Notes: a model not told the origin generated them from the letters alone. A stretch of 36,335 nucleotides of DNA from Pseudomonadota bacterium (GCA_005777235.1 SXND01000246.1:1-36335), one strand, 5' to 3'; positions 1 through 8,630 are shown, numbered from the stretch's first letter. Made by a program: numbers and translations.

Positions 1-1146
1 CAGCACGTCCTTCACATCCCCAGCCAGCACGCCGCCCTGCACGGCAGCGCCGACGGCCACCACCTCATCGGGATTCACGCTCTTATTGGGCTCTTTGTTG
101 AACAGGCGTTTGACCACCTGCTGCACCAGCGGCACACGGGTCGAACCACCGACCAGCACCACTTCGTCAATGTCGCTCAGGCTGAGGCCAGAATCGCGCA
201 GGGCCTGCTTGCAGGGGTCCACACTGCGTTCGACCAGATCCTCGATCATCTGTTCAAACTTGGCCCGGCTCAGTTTCATCAGCAGATGTTTCGGGCCACT
301 GGCGTCGGCAGTGATAAAGGGGAGATTGATGTCCGTTTCGGCCACCGTGGACAGCTCACACTTGGCCTTTTCCCCCGCTTCCTTGAGGCGCTGCATGGCC
401 ATCGGGTCGCGGCTCAGGTCAATACCTTGTTCACGGCGGAACTCACTCACCAGCCATTCCATGATGCGCTGATCAAAATTGTCACCACCCAGATGCGTAT
501 CGCCGTTGGTGGCCTTCACTTCGACGACATTGTCGCCGACTTCCAGGATCGAAATATCAAACGTCCCGCCGCCAAAGTCGTACACCGCGATGGTTTCGTC
601 TTTCTTCTTATCCAGGCCATAGGCCAAGGCCGCGGCGGTGGGCTCATTGATAATGCGCTTGACGTCCAGACCCGCAATGCGCCCGGCGTCCTTCGTGGCT
701 TGCCGTTGGCTGTCATTAAAATACGCCGGCACCGTGACCACCGCTTCCGTGACGGGTTCGCCGAGATAATCCTCCGCGGCTTCTTTGAGCTTTTGCAGCA
801 CCAGGGCCGAAATCTCGGGGGGGGCGTATTCTTTGTCGTCTAAGCGCACCCAGGCATCACCATTTTTCGCCACGATTTTGTAGGGCACCATGGTGGTTTC
901 TTCCCCCACCTCGGCGTGGCGACGGCCCATAAAACGCTTGATGGAATAGATCGTCTTTTCGGGGTTGGTGACGGCCTGACGCCGTGCAATCTGTCCGACC
1001 AGCCGCTCTCCGTCTTTGGTGAATGCCACGACGGACGGGGTCAGGCGGTTGCCTTCGCGATTCGTAATGACGACCGGTTCCCCACCTTCCATCACGGCCA
1101 CGACGGAGTTAGTGGTCCCGAGATCAATCCCAATGATTTTGCCCAT
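1..1146 (-). CDS. dnaK: Chaperone DnaK (Hsp70), N-terminal 382 residues; cut by window edge
   Basis: Hsp70 chaperone that binds and releases unfolded proteins in the cytoplasm through ATP cycles with DnaJ and GrpE. The translation opens with [19 protein letters not shown], the Hsp70 phosphate-1 motif, and continues with the [14 protein letters not shown] phosphate-2 signature and the [13 protein letters not shown] third signature. The visible part is essentially the whole nucleotide-binding domain and stops at GDVKDVL, just before the interdomain linker; the substrate-binding domain lies beyond base 1. The start at 1146 follows an AGGAGG ribosome binding site. It is the last visible gene of a leftward heat-shock cluster after two Hsp20 genes and a broken dnaJ. 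No CIRCE element was seen upstream. Confidence 0.97.
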   Translation of the reverse strand, partial: MGKIIGIDLGTTNSVVAVMEGGEPVVITNREGNRLTPSVVAFTKDGERLVGQIARRQAVTNPEKTIYSIKRFMGRRHAEVGEETTMVPYKIVAKNGDAWVRLDDKEYAPPEISALVLQKLKEAAEDYLGEPVTEAVVTVPAYFNDSQRQATKDAGRIAGLDVKRIINEPTAAALAYGLDKKKDETIAVYDFGGGTFDISILEVGDNVVEVKATNGDTHLGGDNFDQRIMEWLVSEFRREQGIDLSRDPMAMQRLKEAGEKAKCELSTVAETDINLPFITADASGPKHLLMKLSRAKFEQMIEDLVERSVDPCKQALRDSGLSLSDIDEVVLVGGSTRVPLVQQVVKRLFNKEPNKSVNPDEVVAVGAAVQGGVLAGDVKDVL

Positions 1147-1269
1147 GATGCTCTTGCCTCCTGTAGCGCTCTCTATCCTCACAGCCTAACCGTTGATGCT
1201 CGCTGGCTAGGGCCGGTTCGTGTCTCAGGTGCGTATGCCACATCAGAGAGTATATTTGTTGAGTCTCTT

Positions 1270-1462
1270 CCTGTCAACCAGAAGCTAGGGTCCTTAAGCA
1301 CTTCGTAGGCTGCACCGTAGCTTTAAAGGTCTCTTCTGCGCCTGCCGCTTTGTTCAGATCGGGGTGATACGTGCGTGCCAAGCGGCGATAGGCGCGCTAA
1401 ATCTCCTCCTGGGAGCCTGTTTGGCAACCCCCAGCACGGCGTAATAATCTTTGAATTCCATC
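1270..1462 (-). pseudogene. Broken dnaJ/cbpA-type co-chaperone, J-domain remnant
   Basis: Starts as MEFKDYYAVLGVAKQA after an AGGAGGGGTGAG ribosome binding site, exactly like a CbpA/DnaJ J-domain. A frame change follows near 1413, then SQEEI, a TAG where the family has a basic residue (about 1398), then RAYRRLARTYHPDLNK with the HPD motif intact (codons 1358-1366). Another frame change precedes AAYEVLKDP. Nothing of the Gly/Phe region or the client-binding domains remains before dnaK. The gene is clearly dead here unless several sequencing errors coincide. It lies between the Hsp20 genes and dnaK, so it was probably the co-chaperone of this cluster. Confidence 0.85.
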
Positions 1463-1610
1463 TCACCCCTCCTGGCGCAAGAGGTCCTCCCCCGATGCAA
1501 GCCTGCCCTGCAGCGCTTCTCCCACCTGGCAGCGCTCGCACTCACGCCTGGGGAAGCGGCGACCCGCACCGCTTCCCCAAGCTATCGTACACACCTGCGA
1601 GATCAGCATA

Positions 1611-2006
1611 TTACGCCGAGCGTACAGCAACACGACGCGGCTTCACCTCTTCGGCTTTCGGTAAATGCAAGGTCAGGACCCCGCCCTTGAGCTCCGCCGT
1701 AATATGCTGCTGATCAACCCGCTCATTTAATGCAAACTGGCGAAAAAAGTTTACCAGTTCATACTCCCGGTGGAGCCGTTCGCCGACCATCGCATGACGC
1801 ACATGGCCTCGAATGGTCAGGATATGATTATCCACGCCTACGTCCAGGGCCTCCTGGCTCACGCCCGGCACATCTGCGACCACGACCAGGCCCTCCTCGG
1901 TTTCGTAGATGTCAACCGGTGGGGCGATATAGCGCTCGTTGTTGCGCGTATTTTCAGTGGTCGCGGGTTGCCGCGTCTCAGGGGTTGCAACAGTCTTCTC
2001 TGCCAT
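1611..2006 (-). CDS. Hsp20/alpha-crystallin small heat-shock protein
   Basis: ATP-independent holdase of 131 residues that keeps denatured proteins soluble for the DnaK system. After a low-complexity N-terminus rich in Thr, Glu and Asn, the alpha-crystallin domain runs from about residue 28 (PPVDIYETEEGLVVVADVPG) to the end. It contains the typical ELKGGVLTLHLPKAEEVKPR segment (A-x-x-x-n-GVL-L motif). The C-terminus RRVAVRSA lacks a clear I-x-I tail. The ATG at 2006 has an AAGGAGG site 9 nt upstream (2016-2022) that can pair with an upstream CCTCCTT, suggesting thermal control of translation. It follows the other hsp20 by 51 bp and is probably co-transcribed with it. Confidence 0.93.
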   Translation of the reverse strand: MAEKTVATPETRQPATTENTRNNERYIAPPVDIYETEEGLVVVADVPGVSQEALDVGVDNHILTIRGHVRHAMVGERLHREYELVNFFRQFALNERVDQQHITAELKGGVLTLHLPKAEEVKPRRVAVRSA

Positions 2007-2015
2007 GGCGAGTTT

Positions 2016-2036
2016 CCTCCTTGCTTTGTAAGGAGG
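2016..2036 (-). promoter_or_regulatory. Hairpin sequestering the hsp20 ribosome binding site (putative RNA thermometer)
   Basis: On the minus strand the leader reads CCTCCTT - ACAAAGC - AAGGAGG. This is a perfect 7-bp stem with a 7-nt loop, and its 3' arm is the Shine-Dalgarno sequence 9 nt before the ATG at 2006. Small heat-shock genes are the classic targets of RNA thermometers, where melting of such a stem frees the site. The pairing is seen directly; the thermometer function is inferred. Confidence 0.5.
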
Positions 2037-2057
2037 CTGCGCTACTGTATGCCGTAT

Positions 2058-2516
2058 TTAATTGACTTGCACAGTGATCTGTTTCGGTTTGGCTTTCTCA
2101 ACCTTGGGCAGCTTCACGGTCAAGAGACCGTGATTGTATTGTGCCTCGACCTTCTCCTCATCCACTTCGACAGGCAGTTCGACGTGCCGCACAAATTTGC
2201 CCGTGGCTCGTTCACTGCGATGGAACGCTTCCGGTTTGACCTCACCGGCTACACGGCGTTTTTCCCCTACCACATTCAACGTGTTACCTATGACGCTCAC
2301 CTGCAACGTGCTAGGATCCACACCCGGTGCCAGGGCTTCCACATACACCGCGTCTTTATCTTCGGAAAGGTTCAGCAACGGATACTGTCTCGCCGCACGC
2401 CCCGGTAAAAAGGCGGTGCGAAAAAACGGTTCACGCCGTACGCTGGGCTCCTCAAACACGCGGTCGATCTCACGCCGTAACGTCTCGAGAGTCTGCCAGG
2501 GATTCCATTCGGCCAT
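2058..2516 (-). CDS. Hsp20/alpha-crystallin small heat-shock protein (HspA/IbpA class)
   Basis: Second small heat-shock protein, 152 residues, first gene of the cluster. The N-terminus MAEWNPWQTLETLRREIDRVFEE is the usual amphipathic arm of class A bacterial Hsp20s. The alpha-crystallin domain follows (LNLSEDKDAVYVEALAPGVDP through HGLLTVKLPKVEKAKPK) and the protein ends QITVQVN, an I-x-V-like tail that can mediate oligomer assembly. The frame is open to 2705, but the start at 2516 is chosen because GGAGGAG lies just upstream and homology begins there. The two Hsp20 proteins are clearly diverged, so a mixed oligomer or separate client sets are possible. Confidence 0.95.
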   Translation of the reverse strand: MAEWNPWQTLETLRREIDRVFEEPSVRREPFFRTAFLPGRAARQYPLLNLSEDKDAVYVEALAPGVDPSTLQVSVIGNTLNVVGEKRRVAGEVKPEAFHRSERATGKFVRHVELPVEVDEEKVEAQYNHGLLTVKLPKVEKAKPKQITVQVN

Positions 2517-2584
2517 GATGGTGTCTCCTCCGTCCATACTGCGATGCTGTGTGCCGTTGTCGACGCTTCCATGTGCTGCCTCTC

Positions 2585-2660
2585 TAAGAAAGCAAGAGGT
2601 GTGCCAAAATTGTATATCATTGAATTGTAAAGATTTTGTGCTATAGGAGGTGTAAAATAT
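2585..2660. promoter_or_regulatory. AT-rich promoter-like island upstream of the heat-shock cluster
   Basis: An abrupt AT-rich stretch in GC-rich surroundings lies 70-145 bp upstream of the first hsp20 start. On the minus strand it holds TTTACA and TACAAT-like words, but I could not place a convincing spaced -35/-10 pair or a sigma-32 CTTGAA/CCCATnT pair. On the plus strand it carries an ideal ribosome binding site facing the other way. It probably contains the hsp20-dnaK promoter; the exact elements are unresolved. Confidence 0.3.
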
Positions 2661-2838
2661 GAAGTACAGAAGGCGGATGCGACTGTGTGCAACGTTGCAC
2701 AACACGGCACAACGTGTCGCATGGTGTCTGACTGTCGCACCGTTGTATCGCAGGGAGAGGCGGCATGGCGGGTCGGGCTTCTGCTCGGCCCTCGGTCACG
2801 CCTGGAGGCAGCATACCGCGGCAAGAACGAGGCGCTGA
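2659..2838 (+). CDS. Possible 59-residue Arg-rich peptide with a perfect ribosome binding site
   Basis: ATAGGAGGTGTAAAATATG gives an AGGAGGT site at good spacing from an ATG at 2659, inside an AT-rich island. The frame runs 59 codons to a TGA at 2836. The product begins MKYRRRMRLCATLHN and is dominated by Arg, Ala and Cys, which also arises from untranslated GC-rich DNA, and I recognise no family. It leads directly into the ISAs1 transposase remnant, so the start signals may be what is left of that element's gene. Weak call. Confidence 0.2.
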   Translation: MKYRRRMRLCATLHNTAQRVAWCLTVAPLYRRERRHGGSGFCSALGHAWRQHTAARTRR

Positions 2839-2877
2839 CGCCGCAGCCATGAGAGGAGGCGGCGTCAGGGAGAGCGT

Positions 2878-3225
2878 GGACTTCTGCACGCCGATATCGC
2901 ACTGGTCTTTACGCTGCCCCCGATGGGAGACCATCCAGAGAGCACCTGCACGGTCGACAGTGGCCATGGGCGCATTGAACAACGCAAGATCACGACCAGC
3001 GAAGCGTTGGTGGGCTCCAGCTATTGGCTTGGGCTGGCCCAGGTCTTTGAGCTCTGATGCCACGTGATGGCTCACAAAACGGGGGAGGAACGGGTCGAAG
3101 TCGTCTACGGGGCGACCAGGCTGCGGCCCGCGCGGGTGACACCGGGGCAAGTACTGGCGTGCGTGCGCGGGCAGTGGCACATCGAGGTGGCAACGGACAC
3201 AGTGCGCGACGTGAGGGGGCGCGGC
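2878..3225 (+). pseudogene. ISAs1-family transposase remnant (C-terminal half)
   Basis: One frame reads HADIALVFTLPPMGDHPEST, then DSGHGRIEQRKITTSEAL, then YWLGLAQVFEL. An in-frame TGA (about 3057) follows, then MAHKTGEERVEVVYGATRL, RVTPGQVLACVRGQWHIEV and VRDV. This order matches ISAs1/H-repeat DDE transposases: the GHGRIE-R block, W-GLAQVF, E-VYG-TSL and R-HW-IEN...L-w-RDVTF. The expected IEN is IEV here and the RDVTFdED segment decays into a shifted frame. The N-terminal half and both element ends are not recognisable, so it is an old immobile fragment. Confidence 0.75.
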
Positions 3226-3274
3226 AGGCGGATACCTGCCGCAGGACGTGACACCGGAGGGAGGCACGGGACGG

Positions 3275-3514
3275 CTAGCCTGGACGCAGGATCTCCATGA
3301 TCTGATCCAGATAAAAACCGCGGAATTCGGCCAGCAGCATCAACAGCATCAACCCGGCGAGGACTAACACCACCCCAAACGCCGCGAGGCCGGGGAGCGT
3401 CTGCCGCAAGGCGCGGAGTTTCTGCTCCCGTGCGGCTTCCATGTCTTCTGTCAGCAAATTCCCTTTCCCCGCCGTATAACTCCAAAAGCGACGGGGCATC
3501 TTCCCTGAGGCCAT
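3275..3514 (-). CDS. Small single-pass membrane protein, unknown function
   Basis: A protein of 79 residues that I cannot assign to a named family. The start at 3514 has a GGAGAT site about 8 nt upstream. Residues 1-37 are polar and charged (LTEDMEAAREQKLRALRQTL); residues 40-62 form one hydrophobic helix (PGLAAFGVVLVLAGLMLLML); the rest is a short tail ending ILRPG. It follows the methyltransferase gene on the same strand after 79 bp, so the two may be co-transcribed. The reading is hydropathy-consistent and clean, which supports a real gene. Confidence 0.6.
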   Translation of the reverse strand: MASGKMPRRFWSYTAGKGNLLTEDMEAAREQKLRALRQTLPGLAAFGVVLVLAGLMLLMLLAEFRGFYLDQIMEILRPG

Positions 3515-3593
3515 ACGCGCATCTCCTGCTGGTAAAATGGCATGCCCGGACGTCGCCAGGCGTCGATAGTGCCCAGGCAGCGTAGCAGAGTCG

Positions 3594-4310
3594 TCAGGAC
3601 ATGTGCAATGCCACCAGATTATAGGGCCGTTGCTGACTTGGCAAGCATTGTACCTGCGCCCCTGGGACCGCCTCACGCAACAGCGCCGCGAGTTCAGTGC
3701 CGGTATAGAGGGTGTATTCCTCGGCACCGCAGCACTCCAGAAGCCGCGAAATGGCCCGGTTGCCGAGATGAAACGGCGTGTAGGAGGCCACGCCCACTGG
3801 GGGCGCGAACGCATAGCGGCGCAGGGAGCGCTCGGGATGCGCCACGATAATCGTCCCCCTGGTGTGGAGCGCGGCGGCCGCCTGACGCAGGGTGAGGAGG
3901 GCCCGTGGCCGGGGCATATACAAGCTCCGCTTAAACAACACCACGTCGAAGCCACGTCCTGCCAGGGCCTGCTCGCGTAGCTCCAGGAGGGTGGTGGCCT
4001 CGTGCGACGCATGGCGCAGCAGCACGGCGCCTGTGCTGCCCCACGGCGCGAGGCGTAGGCGGGCACGTGCAATCATGCTGGCATTGGCATCAATGGCCAC
4101 CACACGCGCCGCACCAGCCCGCAGGAACTTCTCGGTGACCACCCCAGGACCACAGCCGCAGTCGGCCACCACAGCCCCCACCACACGGTTGCCCAGATAG
4201 GCCAGCATGTCGGTATCGATCTGATGCGCGACCTTGACGTACGACCACTCATACACCAAGGCCGAGAGATCCCAGGCCCACAGGTGTCGTGGCGTGTCCT
4301 GTCCACTCAT
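3594..4310 (-). CDS. Class I SAM-dependent methyltransferase
   Basis: A 238-residue Rossmann-fold methyltransferase. Motif I is VVADCGCGPGVVTEKF (about residues 47-62), followed by the acidic end of beta-2 (VVAIDANASM) and a motif-IV-like FDVVLFKRSLYMPRP. The C-terminal half is typical of small UbiE/BioC-like enzymes. The substrate cannot be read from the sequence; the neighbouring small membrane protein gives no clue. The start at 4310 leaves a 166-bp divergent gap to rqcH, which probably holds promoters for both. The first 30 residues (WAWDLSALVYEWSYVKVAHQ) resemble the helical lid of lipid or quinone methyltransferases, a weak hint only. Confidence 0.85.
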   Translation of the reverse strand: MSGQDTPRHLWAWDLSALVYEWSYVKVAHQIDTDMLAYLGNRVVGAVVADCGCGPGVVTEKFLRAGAARVVAIDANASMIARARLRLAPWGSTGAVLLRHASHEATTLLELREQALAGRGFDVVLFKRSLYMPRPRALLTLRQAAAALHTRGTIIVAHPERSLRRYAFAPPVGVASYTPFHLGNRAISRLLECCGAEEYTLYTGTELAALLREAVPGAQVQCLPSQQRPYNLVALHMS

Positions 4311-4417
4311 GGTACGTTATCCTCACGGCGCGCCTCGCTCCACTGACGCACACGTCGGTGTCTCGTCTCGCGTCTGGCGTACCCATCCCTTCCGACCTGC
4401 AGTGCCCACCAAAGGCA

Positions 4418-4426
4418 TGGTATACT
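4418..4426 (+). promoter_or_regulatory. Extended -10 promoter element for rqcH
   Basis: TGGTATACT fits an extended -10 (TGnTATAAT-like) about 50 bp before the chosen rqcH start. No good -35 hexamer stands 16-18 bp upstream, which is common when the TG extension is present. Confidence 0.35.
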
Positions 4427-4476
4427 TCCCCGATGCACATATGAGCGGCCAGGTTCGGGGCAAGGGTAACAGGTGT

Positions 4477-6195
4477 ATGGATATTTTTATACTCAAAATG
4501 CTCACGGAGGCACTTCGGCAACGTCTAGGCGGAGCTGTGGTCTCCAAAGTGTTTCAGATGAGCCCTGATGACCTGTTGCTGCGCCTGTGGCGGCAGCAGG
4601 ATTACCGGCTGTTGCTCTCCACCGCCGCCCTGTGGCCCCGGCTGCACCTGCTCACCACGCGCTTCCGCAATCCACAACAGCCGCCGCGTTTTGCGGCATT
4701 CTTGCGGGCCCATCTCACGCACGTCCGTTTGAGTGACATCGCGATGCGCCCGTATGACCGGGTCGTGACGTTCCACTGGACGGCCCCAGGAGCAGACACG
4801 CCAACGCTCCAGCTCATCCATGAATTGCAGGGCACGCAGGCCAACATCGTCTTGGTCAATGCCGACGGCCTGATTCTCGATGCCTTGAAGCATGTGGCGC
4901 CTGAGACCACGGCGCGGCGTACCATCCTCCCAGGCCAACCCTATGTCCCTTGCCTGCCACCCGCGCCGCGCTGTCTGGTGTCAGACGTTACTGTCGAGCA
5001 GTTACAAACCCTCAAGGACCAAGGGATGTTCGATGCGCGCGGTCTGCAGCGTCTCGTCGTGGGCATGTCCCCCATGTTGGCGCGAGAAGTGCTGCACCGC
5101 AGTGCCGGAGAGCCGGCGCGCTGTTGGGCCGTTCTTGATGCCTTGCGCCAGCAATACGACACGGGGACGCTCACCCTGTGGCGTGGCACCACGGCAGACG
5201 GTTTACAGCACGTGAGTGTCTTGCCCCTCACGCACTGCAACGCTACTGGCAGGCCTTCTGTGTCAGTGGAGGATGACGTCGCGGCGTGGTGCGAGCCCTA
5301 TCTGGAGCGCACGGCGTGTGCTGACCTGCGCCGTACCGTCCAGAAAACGGTACAGCAGCGGTTACAAAAATTACGGCACAAAATCATCAATCTGACGCAG
5401 GATGCCGACAAGCTCGAACGCTATGTGCCGTATCAGCGCTACGGGACGTTGCTCGTTACGCAGCGGGTGCCGCGTGGGGCCCCGAGTGTCACCGTGGTCG
5501 ATTATTACAGCCCAGAGCAAGCGTGCCTCACCATTCCCCGTGATCCACGCCTCTCGCTGCAGGATAATGCCCAAGCTTATTTTAAGAAATATCGCAAATC
5601 TCAGCATGGCCTGGTGAAAGTCCAGGAACTGCTGGCGCAGTGTGCTGCCGAGGAGACCTACCTGGAAGGCATCGCCGGCCAGATCATGCAGGCAGAGGAT
5701 GGAGAAACGCTCGAAAGTATTGCCGGTGAGCTGGGTGCGGCAGTGGCGAAACCCGGTCTGCCACGCCGTCCGGTGCTCCCCACCCCGGCGGCACTCCCGT
5801 ATCGCAAGTTTGTCCTCGATGATGGGACGATCGTCTATTGCGGCAAACACAATCAGGGCAATGACCTCTTAGTACGACAAGTGGCCGCTCCCGAGGATCT
5901 GTGGTTGCATGCGCATCAACATGCTGGGGCGCATGTGCTACTCAAAGTGCCTCAGGGGCAGGAAGTCGCCCAGCCCACACTCCTGCAGGCAGCGGCCCTG
6001 GCCGCGTTCTACAGTCATGGAAAGGACGCACCGGTGGTCGAAGTGATGTATACACGGGCCAAAGACGTGCGGAAGTTTCGTGGGGCACGTCCTGGGCAAG
6101 TCCGAGTCACAACATATGGCACGGTAGCCGTTACGCCGCGGCCTCTCGCGATGGCCGAGAGTCGACAGACTCTCCAACCCCAGATACCTGGATAG
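4477..6195 (+). CDS. rqcH: NFACT-family protein RqcH (ribosome quality control, FbpA-like)
   Basis: Binds stalled 50S-peptidyl-tRNA complexes and, in studied bacteria, recruits tRNA-Ala to add C-terminal alanine tails that mark nascent chains for degradation. It has 572 residues. NFACT-N runs from MDIFILKMLTEALRQRLGG with the PYDR motif (D94, R95, the DR pair needed for tRNA handling in relatives). A long helical/coiled-coil middle follows (about 300-450), then an NFACT-R (DUF814) domain from PYRKFVLDDGTIVYCGKHNQ with NDLL and DLWLHAH, and AHVLLK. The frame is open to 4234, but family homology begins at 4477. A ClpXP/Lon-type protease would act downstream; a Lon-like gene lies 5.4 kb away, but no link is implied. 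Confidence 0.92.
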   Translation: MDIFILKMLTEALRQRLGGAVVSKVFQMSPDDLLLRLWRQQDYRLLLSTAALWPRLHLLTTRFRNPQQPPRFAAFLRAHLTHVRLSDIAMRPYDRVVTFHWTAPGADTPTLQLIHELQGTQANIVLVNADGLILDALKHVAPETTARRTILPGQPYVPCLPPAPRCLVSDVTVEQLQTLKDQGMFDARGLQRLVVGMSPMLAREVLHRSAGEPARCWAVLDALRQQYDTGTLTLWRGTTADGLQHVSVLPLTHCNATGRPSVSVEDDVAAWCEPYLERTACADLRRTVQKTVQQRLQKLRHKIINLTQDADKLERYVPYQRYGTLLVTQRVPRGAPSVTVVDYYSPEQACLTIPRDPRLSLQDNAQAYFKKYRKSQHGLVKVQELLAQCAAEETYLEGIAGQIMQAEDGETLESIAGELGAAVAKPGLPRRPVLPTPAALPYRKFVLDDGTIVYCGKHNQGNDLLVRQVAAPEDLWLHAHQHAGAHVLLKVPQGQEVAQPTLLQAAALAAFYSHGKDAPVVEVMYTRAKDVRKFRGARPGQVRVTTYGTVAVTPRPLAMAESRQTLQPQIPG

Positions 6196-6237
6196 CCCCT
6201 GGGGAGTTGGCGGCTGGCTTGCCGCATAGGATAACGT

Positions 6238-6981
6238 ATGAAATACGCCATTATCTCTGATATCCATGCAAATCTTCAGGCCCTCAACGCGGTCTTTGCG
6301 GACATGCAGCCGTATGCCGATGCCGTGGTGTGTTTGGGGGATATTGTTGGCTATAACGCCAACCCCATTGAATGTTTAGAGATCATCAAGCAACGGTGTG
6401 ATGTGGTGATTGCCGGCAATCATGATCAGGCGGCCTGTGGTGTACGCCTATACGACGATTTCAGTGCATACGCCCGGGAAGCCATGGACTGGACCCGTGC
6501 CCAGCTCACCCCCGAGTGGATACACTATCTGCGCAGCTTGCCGTGCACGGCGGAGTTCGGTGACTGTTGGATGGCGGCGCATGGTTCGCCACGCGAGACC
6601 GATGAATATCTGTTCCATAGCACGCATTTTGAAGAATCGTTTGCCCACTTGTACGCCTATATGTCGGACAGGCGGGCGTGTTTTGTCGGCCACACGCATT
6701 TACCGATGATCTGGGAATGCACCACCGCCGGCCTCGTAACCCCAACACTGGTCAACAATCTCGTCACCCAGATGCAGTCGCAGCATCGTTACATTATAAA
6801 CCCCGGGAGTGTGGGGCAACCGCGCTATGGGGGACCGGAAGCCTCCTATGTGCTGTTGGATAGTGAGACGCTGGTCGTCGAATTTCGCTTTGTGCCCTAC
6901 GACGTGACCGCAGCGCAAGAGCGCATCTACGAGGCGATGTTACCGCTCGCACTGGCGGAACGTCTCGCGGTAGGTCACTAA
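6238..6981 (+). CDS. Calcineurin-like metallophosphoesterase (YfcE/MJ0936 type)
   Basis: A binuclear-metal phosphodiesterase or phosphatase of 247 residues. All metal-binding motifs are present in order: D8-x-H10 (IISDIHAN), GD at 34-35 (CLGDIVGY), GNHD at 60-63, the AHGSP histidine and GHTH late in the chain, followed by NPGSVGQPR, which is typical of the YfcE/DR1281-like branch. No signal peptide is visible, so it is cytoplasmic. It starts 42 bp after rqcH with a weak AGGAT site and lies 27 bp before ggt, so the three may form one transcript. The physiological substrate is unknown. Confidence 0.9.
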   Translation: MKYAIISDIHANLQALNAVFADMQPYADAVVCLGDIVGYNANPIECLEIIKQRCDVVIAGNHDQAACGVRLYDDFSAYAREAMDWTRAQLTPEWIHYLRSLPCTAEFGDCWMAAHGSPRETDEYLFHSTHFEESFAHLYAYMSDRRACFVGHTHLPMIWECTTAGLVTPTLVNNLVTQMQSQHRYIINPGSVGQPRYGGPEASYVLLDSETLVVEFRFVPYDVTAAQERIYEAMLPLALAERLAVGH

Positions 6982-7008
6982 AAAGTCTGCGTCAGAAGGA
7001 GACCCCTT

Positions 7009-8628
7009 ATGTTTGCAACCAGCCGTTTGGAGCGGGCCGGATTTGCCGCACGGCGTTCCGTCGTCATGGCCTGCAACGGCATGGTGGCCACCAGCCAACC
7101 GTTAGCCACTGAGGCTGGCGTTGCCATCCTCAAACAGGGTGGCAATGCTTTGGATGCGGCGATTGCCACCGCTCTCACACTCGATGTCGTCGAGCCTATG
7201 TCCACCGGCATTGGCGGGGATGCCTTTTTCCTGTATCGCTGGGCTGCCGACGGCAAGATCTACGGGGTCAATGGCAGTGGACGCTGCCCGCAACGTCTCA
7301 CACTGGATGGGCTGCGCCAACACGGCATCCAGGGGATACCCCAGCGTGGCTGGGGCTCCGTGTCAGTGCCTGGCGCTATTGATGCCTTTGTCGAAGTGCA
7401 ACGGCGTCATGGCAAACTGACCTTTGCTGACGTGTTAGCACCGGCGATTGAGTATGCTACGTCGGGGTTTCCGGTGAGCGAGGTCATCGCCGCGCAATGG
7501 CAGGAAGCGGTGCCGCTGCTGGCGCACTTTCCGGCCAGTGCCCAGACATATCTGGTCGATGGGAAAGCCCCACAGGCCGGTGACGTGCACCGCCAGCCCA
7601 ATCTGGCACGGACCCTGCGACTGCTGGCGGATGAGGGAAAAGACGCCTTTTATCGGGGCGACATTGCCCACCGTATCGTCAAGTACGCCCAGGAGACCGG
7701 CGGGTACTTCACCCTGGAGGATTTTGCCGCGCATCAGACCGAATGGGTGGAGCCCTTACAGACGGACTACCGCGGCTATAGCGTGTTAGAGCTGCCACCC
7801 AATGGGCAGGGCATTACGGCGTTGATGGCGCTCAACGTCCTCGAAGGCTATGATCTCCGGGCCATGGACTATGGCTCGGCAGCGTACTATCACGTGCTCA
7901 TGGAAGCCACCAAGCAGGCGTTTGCGGACCGCAGCCGCTACATTGCCGATCCTGCGTATGCGCGGGTACCCGTGGCCGGGCTGCTGTCCAAAGAGTATGC
8001 GGCGGCGCGGCGACGGGAGATGACGTTGGATTGCGCCAGTGATTATGCGCCTGGAGACCCGACCGCGTTCGGCAACACCGTCTATGTGACGTGCGTGGAC
8101 AAGGAACGGAATGTCGTGTCGCTCATCCATAGCTTGTTTATGGGTTTTGGCTCAGGCGTGGTGGCCGGCGATACCGGGATCTGCTTGCACAATCGTGGGG
8201 CAGGGTTTGTGGCGGATCCGCACCACCCCAATGCCCTGGCACCTGGGAAGCGGCCCTTCCACACGATCATCCCTGCCATGGTGCTGAAGGACGGGCAACC
8301 CTGGTTGTCCTACGGCGTCATGGGCGGCGATATGCAACCGCAGGGGCATGTGCAGGTCGCGCTCAATATGATTGATTTTGATATGAACATCCAGGAAGCG
8401 CTTGAAGCGCCGCGGTATCGCATTCTCGGTGGACGCCATGTCGCCCTGGAACGCGCCATTCCGCATGCGGTGCGCGAACGCCTCGCGTCGATGGGGCATA
8501 TGCTGGTGCCCTATGGCGATGCGAGTATCTCGTATGGCGGCGGCCAAGGCATCCTGATTGATGCGCCACGTGGGGTGCTGCAGGGCGGGAGTGATTATCG
8601 TAAAGATGGGTGTGCTATGGGCTATTAA
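7009..8628 (+). CDS. ggt: Gamma-glutamyltranspeptidase family protein (Ntn hydrolase)
   Basis: Transfers or hydrolyses gamma-glutamyl groups (glutathione and related amides) after self-cleavage into two subunits. The 539-residue chain shows GMVATSQPLATEAG, NALDAAIATALTLDVVEP and the GIGGDAFFL block. The predicted nucleophile is T357 (GNTVYVTCVD), followed by VVSLIHSLFMGFGSGVV and LHNRGAGF. There is no signal peptide, so it is the cytoplasmic YwrD-like type rather than the periplasmic enzyme. An AAGGAG site precedes the ATG. The gene ends just before a strong hairpin. Confidence 0.92.
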   Translation: MFATSRLERAGFAARRSVVMACNGMVATSQPLATEAGVAILKQGGNALDAAIATALTLDVVEPMSTGIGGDAFFLYRWAADGKIYGVNGSGRCPQRLTLDGLRQHGIQGIPQRGWGSVSVPGAIDAFVEVQRRHGKLTFADVLAPAIEYATSGFPVSEVIAAQWQEAVPLLAHFPASAQTYLVDGKAPQAGDVHRQPNLARTLRLLADEGKDAFYRGDIAHRIVKYAQETGGYFTLEDFAAHQTEWVEPLQTDYRGYSVLELPPNGQGITALMALNVLEGYDLRAMDYGSAAYYHVLMEATKQAFADRSRYIADPAYARVPVAGLLSKEYAAARRREMTLDCASDYAPGDPTAFGNTVYVTCVDKERNVVSLIHSLFMGFGSGVVAGDTGICLHNRGAGFVADPHHPNALAPGKRPFHTIIPAMVLKDGQPWLSYGVMGGDMQPQGHVQVALNMIDFDMNIQEALEAPRYRILGGRHVALERAIPHAVRERLASMGHMLVPYGDASISYGGGQGILIDAPRGVLQGGSDYRKDGCAMGY

Positions 8629-8630
8629 GA

